Source: Akkermansiaceae bacterium (GTDB lineage Bacteria; Verrucomicrobiota; Verrucomicrobiia; Verrucomicrobiales; Akkermansiaceae). Taken from it: a DNA stretch of 32,412 bases. This document shows, piece by piece, positions 1-5,945 of this stretch; position 1 is the stretch's first letter; every line of letters begins with the position of its first letter. The stretch spans positions 1 through 32,412 of the forward strand of contig JACKPZ010000031.1 in assembly GCA_024233135.1 (NCBI GenBank), in the 5' to 3' direction. The notes under the pieces are model-generated. The model was given only the letters and a program-made list of their open reading frames with translations, searched no databases and was not told the origin of the DNA. Made by a program: the position numbers and the translations under genes.

Positions 1-350
1 CATCGCGCCGCGGAGCCGCCGCCCTCGTCGCGCTGCGCCGCGCGCTGGGTGATGGCATGGACGTCTGCATCACGCCCGACGGCCCGAAGGGACCCCGCTA
101 CGAGATGCAACCCGGCGTCATCAAGCTCGCCCAGTCCACCGGCGCGCCGATCGTTTTCGTCCACCTCGACTGCCCCTCCGCATGGCGGCTGAAAACGTGG
201 GACAAACTCGTCATCCCGAAGCCCTTCAGCCATGTGCGGGTCATCGTCGACGGAGCGCTTGTCGTCCCGCGGGATCTTGACGAAGCTGGCTTCGAAACCG
301 AGCGCGCCCGCGTCGAAGACGCGATGCACGCCCTCACCGAAGACATCTGA
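1..350 (+). CDS. DUF374 / lysophospholipid acyltransferase-like protein, 3' part
   Basis: The start lies before the window; the reading frame is open from base 3. The visible 115 or so residues begin with SRRGAAALVAL and contain ITPDGPKGP, followed by a segment on gaining access to the membrane acceptor (PGVIKLAQSTGAPIVFV). These are the hallmarks of the DUF374 branch of the lysophospholipid acyltransferase (PlsC/LpxL-like) superfamily, where the first motif follows the catalytic His and the DGPxGP motif belongs to the acceptor pocket. Such proteins are membrane-associated and are thought to acylate a lipid or lipid A-type precursor; the exact substrate cannot be told from this part. It ends 7 bases before folD on the same strand, so the two may be co-transcribed. 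Family assignment is fairly secure, substrate unknown. Confidence 0.8.
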   Translation, partial: SRRGAAALVALRRALGDGMDVCITPDGPKGPRYEMQPGVIKLAQSTGAPIVFVHLDCPSAWRLKTWDKLVIPKPFSHVRVIVDGALVVPRDLDEAGFETERARVEDAMHALTEDI

Positions 351-357
351 CACCGCC

Positions 358-1236
358 ATGGACACTCCCCGCATCATCGACGGCAAGGCCGTCGCCGCCG
401 CCGTGCTCGACGAATGCCGTGCCGAAGCCGCCGCATTGAAGGAGCGCGGCATCACGCCCGGCCTCGCCGTCGTCCTCGTTGGCAGCGACCCCGCGTCGAA
501 AGTCTATGTCGGCTCGAAGGTCCGCACCTGCGGCGAGCTCGGGATCCACTCGGAAAAAATCGAGCTGCCCGCGGAAACCACGCAGGACGAGTTGCTCGAC
601 GTCGTCCGCCGGCTCAACAATGACCCCGCCATCCACGGCATCCTCGTCCAGTCGCCGCCGCCCGCGCACATCGACGAGGAAGCCATCGTCCGCGCGATCG
701 ATCCGCGCAAGGACGTCGATGGATTCCACCCCGAAAACGTCGCCAAGCTGGCGCTCGAGGACCCCACCGGTTTCGTCCCCTGCACACCGGCCGGCTGCAT
801 GAAACTGCTCGAAGTTTCCGGCATCCAGACCAACGGCGCGGAAGCCGTCGTCATCGGCCGCAGCATGATCGTCGGCAAGCCGATGGCCCTGCTGCTCGTT
901 GCCAAAAACTCGAACGCCACCGTCACCATCGCCCACTCGCGATCCAAGGACCTGCCCGCCATCTGCCGCCGCGCCGACATCCTCGTCGCCGCCGTCGGCC
1001 GCCCGGACATGGTCAAGGCCGACTGGGTGAAACCCGGCGCCGTCGTCATCGACGTCGGCATCAACCGCGTCGAAGACACCTCCAAAAAGTCCGGCTACCG
1101 CCTTACCGGCGACGTCGACTACGCCGATGTCGCCCCCAAGTGCGCCGCCATCACCCCCGTCCCCGGCGGCGTCGGCCCGATGACCATCGCCATGCTGATG
1201 AAAAACACGCTGCAGGCGGCGAGGCAGTTGGGGTAG
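358..1236 (+). CDS. folD: Bifunctional methylenetetrahydrofolate dehydrogenase / methenyltetrahydrofolate cyclohydrolase FolD
   Basis: Cytosolic enzyme of one-carbon metabolism that oxidises 5,10-methylene-THF with NADP+ and hydrolyses the product to 10-formyl-THF. The 292-residue length is normal for the family. Visible motifs: the active-site region KVYVGSKVRTCGELGI with the catalytic Lys near residue 56, DVDGFHP, PCTPAGCM, the Rossmann segment VVIGRSMIVGKPMALLL, and the C-terminal PVPGGVGPMT. The usual QLPLP motif is QSPPP here; Ser variants at the second position exist, the middle Pro is less usual, and I expect activity. An in-frame extension upstream to 232 exists but would overlap the preceding gene; the ATG at 358 gives MDTPRIIDGKAVA, matching the family N-terminus. 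A hairpin follows the stop. Confidence 0.96.
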   Translation: MDTPRIIDGKAVAAAVLDECRAEAAALKERGITPGLAVVLVGSDPASKVYVGSKVRTCGELGIHSEKIELPAETTQDELLDVVRRLNNDPAIHGILVQSPPPAHIDEEAIVRAIDPRKDVDGFHPENVAKLALEDPTGFVPCTPAGCMKLLEVSGIQTNGAEAVVIGRSMIVGKPMALLLVAKNSNATVTIAHSRSKDLPAICRRADILVAAVGRPDMVKADWVKPGAVVIDVGINRVEDTSKKSGYRLTGDVDYADVAPKCAAITPVPGGVGPMTIAMLMKNTLQAARQLG

Positions 1237-1238
1237 TC

Positions 1239-1256
1239 ACCGGCGTCCGCCGGTTT
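1239..1256 (+). terminator. Possible terminator after folD
   Basis: A short inverted repeat, ACCGGC-(GTCC)-GCCGGT at 1239-1254, starts 3 bases after the folD stop and is followed by TTT and mixed sequence. The stem is strong but the T run is short, so this may be a weak terminator or only an mRNA-end hairpin. Confidence 0.4.
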
Positions 1257-1314
1257 CCAGGTGCTCGGCTGCTTTTCCCATGACTCCGCGCCGGTTTCGA
1301 AGTAGCCTTGCGCC

Positions 1315-1530
1315 ATGAGTTTGGACCGAGTCCTTGAGGAGCTACCGGCCTTCAGCGTCGCGGAGCGTCAATTGCTCATCCGCCGCGCGCTTGAGATCGA
1401 CGAGCTCTCCCTCGCGCCGGAAGAGGAGAAACTCATCGCGTCCCGTCTCGAAGACCACCGCCGTGATCCATCATCCGTGGTTTCCTTCGATGAAATGAAA
1501 CGCGCGCTTCGTTCCCGCTTCGTCAAGTGA
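1315..1530 (+). CDS. Addiction-module antitoxin (RelB/ParD-type, TIGR02574-like)
   Basis: A 71-residue acidic protein with the sequence layout of the addiction-module component family (TIGR02574): a helical N-terminus VLEELPAFSVAERQLLIRRALE and a C-terminal stretch SSVVSFDEMKRALRSRF that would wrap around the toxin. Known role of the family: it neutralises the partner RelE/ParE-fold toxin and represses its own operon. The stop codon overlaps the GTG start of the next gene by 4 bases (GTGA), the usual coupling in these pairs. No clear operator was found in the 78 bases upstream. The antitoxin call rests as much on the neighbour as on the sequence itself. Confidence 0.8.
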   Translation: MSLDRVLEELPAFSVAERQLLIRRALEIDELSLAPEEEKLIASRLEDHRRDPSSVVSFDEMKRALRSRFVK

Positions 1531-1835
1531 GCTGGCTTCTCGAATTCAGGCCGGAGGTCGAAGCGGACGTCGGGGAGGCCGCAGGTTGGTATGAATCCCG
1601 GGAGCCCGGCCTCGGTCGGGCTTTTGTCGAGGAGATCGTTGAGACCTGGGAGTCCATCGCCACACATCCCCTCATCGGTGCCAGACATCATCCATCACTC
1701 GACATCCGCTGGCGCTATCCCAAGCGTTTTCCCTACAGGATCATCTACCAGATCAATCACACCACTGAATCCATTCTGGTGATCGCTGTGCTGCATGCGG
1801 CCCGCCACGAATCCCGCTGGCAGGATAGGATCTGA
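1527..1835 (+). CDS. RelE/ParE-family toxin
   Basis: A 102-residue protein of the RelE/ParE superfamily. Features seen: N-terminal FRPEVEADVGEAAGWYESREPGLG, i.e. the typical helix with conserved Ala/Trp-Tyr followed by GLG, then the beta-sheet part with RRYPKRFPYRIIY-like sequence (here WRYPKRFPYRIIYQI) and a terminal AVLHAARHESRW. This RxxPyrvvY / vlHxaRhp pattern is typical of plasmid-stabilisation-type toxins. Members either cleave mRNA on the ribosome (RelE) or poison gyrase (ParE); the sequence alone does not decide which. Start is GTG at 1527, overlapping the antitoxin stop, and translation is probably coupled. Converges on the xylulokinase gene 75 bases further on. Confidence 0.87.
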   Translation: MSWLLEFRPEVEADVGEAAGWYESREPGLGRAFVEEIVETWESIATHPLIGARHHPSLDIRWRYPKRFPYRIIYQINHTTESILVIAVLHAARHESRWQDRI

Positions 1836-1910
1836 CTCCCGGCAGCGGGAGGGGCGTTCGAAGGGCATACCGCGGCGGATCAACTGCGGATGTTAGTGTG
1901 CTCCGTTGCC

Positions 1911-3458
1911 TCAACCCATCGTCTCCCGGAGCAGATCCTCGAATTTCCCGAGTGCCTCGTTGTAAACGAATTCGAGCGAGGCGTCCGGGGCGATCTTGCG
2001 CTGGTCGGTGGTGAGGCAGAATTGTTTCTGCATGGCGGGGAGGTCGTGGCCGGCGGCGGCGGCGGCGATGAGGGCGGCGCCGAGGGCGGCGGAGTTCGAG
2101 ACGGCGAGGCGCTCGACGGGGGCTTGGAAGACATCCGCGGCCATGCGGGCGATGCCGTCGTTCTGGGAAGCGCCGCCGGTGAGGCGGATGCGCTCGTGGC
2201 GCAGGCCCATCCAGCGCGAGTGGAGGCGCATGTTGAGGAACTGGCCTTCGAGCAGGGCGCGGACGCGGAGGGCGGCGTCGGATTCGAAATCGTCGGAACC
2301 CTTGCTGACCGGGCCGGTGAAATCGTGGCGCGGCGTGATTTCCGGCCCGTAGAACGGCAGCATGATGTTGGCTCCGGCGGCGTCACGGGTTTCGCCGAGG
2401 GCGTCGGCGTCGAAGGCGGACCAGTCGAGTCCCTCGGCATCGCGCAGGGCCTCGCGGGCGAGCGAGCCGTTGCGGAAACAGATGAGCGACATGAAACCGC
2501 CGGCCGGGTTTCCGAAGACGTGGCCGTAGCCGTGCGGGTCGGTGAGCGGCCCGGGCATGGCGGCGAAGAAGGTATCGCTGGTGCCGAGGGAGATGACGAT
2601 GTTGCCGGGGCGGGTGGAGCCCATGCCAACGAGCGAGGCGGGGTTGTCGCCGGTGAAATTCGCGCAGCGGCAGGTTTCGGAAAATCCGTATTTGCGGGTG
2701 AAGTATCCGGAGATGGGGCCGATGACGTCGGTGGTGGCGCCGAGCGTCGGGAGTTTTTCCACGAGGCCGGGCGCGGTGGCGTCGAGCAGGACGGGGTCCC
2801 ACGCGAGGGACTCGAGGTTCATCAGGTTCATGCCGGCGCCGTCGCCGTAGTCGATGGCAGCCTCCCTGCCGGCGAGCACGGAGGCGAGGAAGGAACTGAC
2901 GAGGTGGATGCAACCGGTCTTCTCGTAGGCTTCGGGCTCGGTCTTGAAAAACCGCCGGATCTGTGGACCGGAGAACCGCTCGACGGCGATGGATCCGCTG
3001 CGGCGGCAAACTTCGGCGTTTCCGCCGGCCGCTTCCGCGATCTCGCGGCACTCGGCGCCGGTGGACGTGTCCATCCAGATCGGCGAAGTGGCGCGAGTGA
3101 AGGCGGGGGCGAAGCGCTCGACGAGCGAGTCGCCCCGCGGGTCTCCGAGACGCTGGGGAAACGTTTCGTCCAGATAGACCGTGCCGTGTTGCTGGCCGGA
3201 GCCGGAGATCATCGCGATCTGCGAGAGGTCGGTGGCTTCGGCGAGCCGGGCGAGCAAGAGGTCGAGGGCCTCAAGCCACATCCGCGGGTCGGCGTGAACC
3301 ACGCCGTCGGTCCCGCCGGGGAGAAAACCGCTCGGTGAGCCATAGTGCGGCAGGTCCTTGCCGAAGTTCACCGTCCGCTCGCAGACGATGCATGCGGTGG
3401 CGGGATCGATGACGAGCGCGCTCAGCGACTGGGTGGAGGAATCGAGGCCGAGGAACAT
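1911..3458 (-). CDS. xylB: FGGY-family carbohydrate kinase, probable xylulokinase (eukaryote-like type)
   Basis: Phosphorylates a ketose, probably D-xylulose, with ATP in the cytosol and feeds the pentose phosphate pathway. The 515-residue protein starts FLGLDSSTQS (ATP-binding loop of the FGGY fold), has ISGSGQQHGTVYLD and WMDTSTGAE (sugar-binding lobes), the catalytic-base motif FTGDNPASLVGMG, ISLGTSDTFF, and the C-terminal GGASQNDGIARMAADVF. The long GDNPASL..G motif resembles animal and plant XYLB proteins more than E. coli XylB. I chose the ATG at 3458 because the sugar-kinase fold begins there; a longer in-frame start at 3485 is possible. It lies 61 bases downstream of the secreted pectate lyase on the same strand, so a joint role in using plant or algal sugars is plausible. 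Confidence 0.88.
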   Translation of the reverse strand: MFLGLDSSTQSLSALVIDPATACIVCERTVNFGKDLPHYGSPSGFLPGGTDGVVHADPRMWLEALDLLLARLAEATDLSQIAMISGSGQQHGTVYLDETFPQRLGDPRGDSLVERFAPAFTRATSPIWMDTSTGAECREIAEAAGGNAEVCRRSGSIAVERFSGPQIRRFFKTEPEAYEKTGCIHLVSSFLASVLAGREAAIDYGDGAGMNLMNLESLAWDPVLLDATAPGLVEKLPTLGATTDVIGPISGYFTRKYGFSETCRCANFTGDNPASLVGMGSTRPGNIVISLGTSDTFFAAMPGPLTDPHGYGHVFGNPAGGFMSLICFRNGSLAREALRDAEGLDWSAFDADALGETRDAAGANIMLPFYGPEITPRHDFTGPVSKGSDDFESDAALRVRALLEGQFLNMRLHSRWMGLRHERIRLTGGASQNDGIARMAADVFQAPVERLAVSNSAALGAALIAAAAAGHDLPAMQKQFCLTTDQRKIAPDASLEFVYNEALGKFEDLLRETMG

Positions 3459-3519
3459 GGCGGGAGTTTCTCCAACCGAACGCACCGGTCCAAGCGGGAA
3501 ACGAGGATTCGCGGACGGC

Positions 3520-5178
3520 TCACGGGTTTCCTGTCACGCAGATCGCGAAGAAACGGGTCCACGAATCGCCGTCGGCATCGGTGACGGTGAAGACGAAGCC
3601 GGCGCGGCCGGGTTTCTTGTCGGCGGCGAAACGGACGAGCTGGCCGCCGGCGCCGGCCTGGCGGAACGTGCCGCCGGAGACGCGGCTGACGGTGAACTTC
3701 GGCGATTTTGCGAATCCGCGGGTGTAGCGGCTGAGGTCGATGTCCTTCGGCGCGAAGCTCCCGGCCGTGACAAAGGCGTGCGGCAGGCTTTTGAAATGAA
3801 GGTATTCCTCGAGCCGCGTGTAGCCGGCGCCCTCGCCGGGTGGAAACCACGTCATGCCGGACACCTCGGTGTTGTGGTCCTGCGCGCGGGGGGCCCAGCC
3901 GAGGGCGGTTTCGTAGACATCGGGCATGCCGTCGGCGTCGCTGTCGGCGGGTGCGGACGCTTCGGGAAACGATCCGAAGCCCTTGTTCGGCACGCCTTTC
4001 AAGTCGCTCTCGCGCTTGATGTGATTGCGTTCGAGTTTCTCCAGGTTCTCGAAGAGCCGCTCGTCCACCTCGTCGCGCAGGGCGCCATCGTACGCGAGGT
4101 CGAGCCGCAGGGCGCCGGCGTCGGAAACGATCTTCTTGTAGGCCAGCCGCGGGCTTTCGATGGCGAGCCGTCCGGAGCCGGGCAGGGCGTCCTCAAGGCG
4201 GATGTAATTGCCGTCCTTGGGGTGGCGCTCGTCCCACGGTTTGCCGCGCACGATCTCCCAGCCGCGGTCCTCGCCGTCGAGCCGGCGGTTGCCATTGTCG
4301 TCGTGCAGGTTGTCGGCGACGTGCACCGAGAAGTTCGGCTTGCCGTTGCGGTCGAGCCGGGCCTTTTCCAGCGGCGTGCTCCGCAGGTTGCCGGGCGGGC
4401 AGATGAAATAGTTGCCGATGACGTTGGCTTTCCAAGCCGCCGGTGTCGGCGAGTCACCCATGATGAACCCGATGTCCCAGTCGTAGGTCACGTTGTTCGT
4501 CCACTCGAGCAGCCCGCCGGGCCGGGCCTTCGGGTTGCGGGTGTGGTTGTGCGCCCACAACGTGTGATGGCAGGTGGCGTGGTTCTGGTCCCACAAGCCG
4601 CCGCACGAGTGCGTTTCCAGCCCCCACGCGTTGAGGGACCACTGCATCGTCAGGTTTTCCGGCGGGCGTTTGAACGACGAGATGTTCTCGTCACGGCCAA
4701 ACGAAACCGAGACGTGGTCGAGGATCGCGTTCTCGCAGGTGGAGTCGAGGTTGATGCAATCGCCGCCGGAGCCGCCCTTGCCTTGGCGGACTCGGATGTG
4801 GCGCATGATCAGGTCGCCTCCGGAGAAACGAATCGTGCCGTCGCGCAGCAGGATGCCCGCGCCGGGCGCCGTCTGCCCGGCGATGGTCAGCTTATCGCCG
4901 GTGACCCGAGTTTTGATCCCGCCGGCGAGGTGGATCTCGCCCGCCACCGCGAACACGACCGTCCGCCCCTCCTTCGGCACGGTCGTCACGCCCTGATAGA
5001 ACGACCCCTCGCCGGACGACTTCAGATTTGTCACCACGTAGACATCGCCGCCGCGGCCGCCGCGGGCATGCGCGCCGAATCCCTCCGCCTCGGGAAACGC
5101 CGGGATCTCCGCCGCACCTGCCGCCAGCGAGACAGACGCGCACAGGGCCGGGGCGAGCAGGAGGATGATGGGTTTCAT
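3520..5178 (-). CDS. Secreted pectate lyase-like protein (polysaccharide lyase family 1 type)
   Basis: A 552-residue exported protein with signal peptide (MKPIILLLAPALCASVSLAAGAAE). The mature part opens FPEAEGFGAHARGGRGGDVYVVTNL, then TVVFAVAGEIHL, LTIAGQTAPGAGILLR and LIMRHIRVRQG: the right-handed beta-helix start of PL1-type pectate lyases. Further on ILDHVSVSFGRDENIS and the HHTLWAHNHTRNPKARPG segment match the substrate-binding rungs. Around residue 435 a calcium-repeat-like DSDADGMPDVYETALGW links to a C-terminal beta domain ending FTVTDADGDSWTRFF. Expected reaction: beta-elimination of polygalacturonate or a related uronic-acid polymer outside the cytoplasm. The start is the ATG at 5178, which gives the classical signal peptide; the upstream extension adds only five residues. 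Precise substrate uncertain. Confidence 0.87.
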   Translation of the reverse strand: MKPIILLLAPALCASVSLAAGAAEIPAFPEAEGFGAHARGGRGGDVYVVTNLKSSGEGSFYQGVTTVPKEGRTVVFAVAGEIHLAGGIKTRVTGDKLTIAGQTAPGAGILLRDGTIRFSGGDLIMRHIRVRQGKGGSGGDCINLDSTCENAILDHVSVSFGRDENISSFKRPPENLTMQWSLNAWGLETHSCGGLWDQNHATCHHTLWAHNHTRNPKARPGGLLEWTNNVTYDWDIGFIMGDSPTPAAWKANVIGNYFICPPGNLRSTPLEKARLDRNGKPNFSVHVADNLHDDNGNRRLDGEDRGWEIVRGKPWDERHPKDGNYIRLEDALPGSGRLAIESPRLAYKKIVSDAGALRLDLAYDGALRDEVDERLFENLEKLERNHIKRESDLKGVPNKGFGSFPEASAPADSDADGMPDVYETALGWAPRAQDHNTEVSGMTWFPPGEGAGYTRLEEYLHFKSLPHAFVTAGSFAPKDIDLSRYTRGFAKSPKFTVSRVSGGTFRQAGAGGQLVRFAADKKPGRAGFVFTVTDADGDSWTRFFAICVTGNP

Positions 5179-5341
5179 GTGCGGGCTTTCCACGGACGGG
5201 CGACCCGCGGGAAGCCAAGGTGCCAGCCGGGCGGGCGCGACTCAATGGAGTTTCGTGCAAAGGACCTTGAATGAACTTCACCCGGGCATCCCGCCGCTCC
5301 ATGGCGCGCGTCGGGGGGAGCGCCCGCTCCGACTCCGATTG

Positions 5342-5815
5342 TTACCAGCCGATCAGCCGCGTCGCGGCCGCGCGCAGGGCGGCTTCGAGCACCACGGCCT
5401 CGCCGAGCGTCAGCGGGATGCCGACCTTGCGGACGGATTTGTCCGCGCTTTCCTGGCGCGAGATGTTGGCGACGAACGGAGCGCGATCGGGATCGTCGCG
5501 GCGGGTGATTTCGAACGCGCTGTTGGCCTTGTCCGACTGGTGGAAGAGCTTCGCGGTCTCCTGCCGGCCCTGGAGCACGGCGATCACCGGGCCGAGGTCG
5601 CTGAGACCCCATTTCATGGTGATCTTGTTTTCCCAATCGAAGGCTTTCTCGCCGGATTGGGACGCCGCATCGAGAAACACCGCGCCCTTCGCGCGGTTGA
5701 GGCTGAAACGCATCACCCCGCCGTTTCCGCGGCTGTTGGGTTTGTAGATCGCGTGGTCGTTCGAGCGGTTGGTCGTGGGGACTTCGTTGGTGGGTTCCTG
5801 GGTCGTCGTGCTCAT
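5342..5815 (-). CDS. Probable Whirly-fold single-stranded-DNA-binding protein
   Basis: A 157-residue protein with a Gly/Ser/Thr/Asn-rich N-terminal tail of about 20 residues, then one domain. It reads AIYKPNSRGNGGVMRF, GAVFLDAASQ, FDWENKITMKWGLSDLGPVI, ETAKLFHQSDKANSAFEI, PFVANISRQES, VGIPLTLGEAVVL and ends in RLIGW. The order and spacing match plant Whirly proteins as I recall them (YDW-E-K, LS-x-x-E-V/L-G, FFHDP, a beta strand with N/S-L-S, hP[VL]T-x-x-E, and a terminal GW). Plant Whirlies form tetramers that bind ssDNA without much sequence preference and protect organelle genomes. I therefore infer an ssDNA-binding, nucleoid or repair role. It is divergent from priA and shares a LexA-type operator. 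The GTG at 5851 would add 12 residues; ATG 5815 is preferred. A PC4-like assignment is the main alternative within the same fold superfamily. Confidence 0.72.
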   Translation of the reverse strand: MSTTTQEPTNEVPTTNRSNDHAIYKPNSRGNGGVMRFSLNRAKGAVFLDAASQSGEKAFDWENKITMKWGLSDLGPVIAVLQGRQETAKLFHQSDKANSAFEITRRDDPDRAPFVANISRQESADKSVRKVGIPLTLGEAVVLEAALRAAATRLIGW

Positions 5816-5878
5816 GGTTGATGGATGGAGAGGTTGTCGTGAGGAAATCACGGTGTGTGGGATGCCACAAGTAGAAAA

Positions 5879-5892
5879 TGTTCAAACGAACA
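5879..5892. promoter_or_regulatory. Predicted LexA (SOS) operator, verrucomicrobial type
   Basis: The 14 bases TGTTCAAACGAACA form a perfect TGTTC-N4-GAACA palindrome. This is exactly the consensus reported for LexA of Verrucomicrobia (defined from the Verrucomicrobium spinosum recA promoter). It lies in the 130-base divergent region, 53 bases before the chosen priA start and 63 bases before the Whirly-like start, in an AT-richer patch where promoters would be expected. One operator could repress either or both genes. No clear -35/-10 pair could be fixed by eye on either strand. Confidence 0.75.
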
Positions 5893-5945
5893 CTTTTTAT
5901 CTCACTGCCCGCTTCCAAGGCAAATCGCGCTTGGCCGTGTTCGCG

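Noticed and set aside
1890..3338. A long plus-strand open frame (482 codons) opposite the xylulokinase gene.
   Set aside because: Antisense shadow of a well-supported kinase in high-GC DNA; its composition is Gly/Ala/Glu/Val-rich with no recognisable motif.
3358..5274. A 638-codon plus-strand open frame opposite the pectate lyase.
   Set aside because: The minus-strand frame has a signal peptide and conserved PL1 blocks; the plus-strand frame is its complement with no family resemblance.
5769..5945. N-terminal extension of PriA by 59 residues.
   Set aside because: The extension overlaps the Whirly-like gene start and the LexA box and has no counterpart in PriA proteins; ATG 5946 fits the family.
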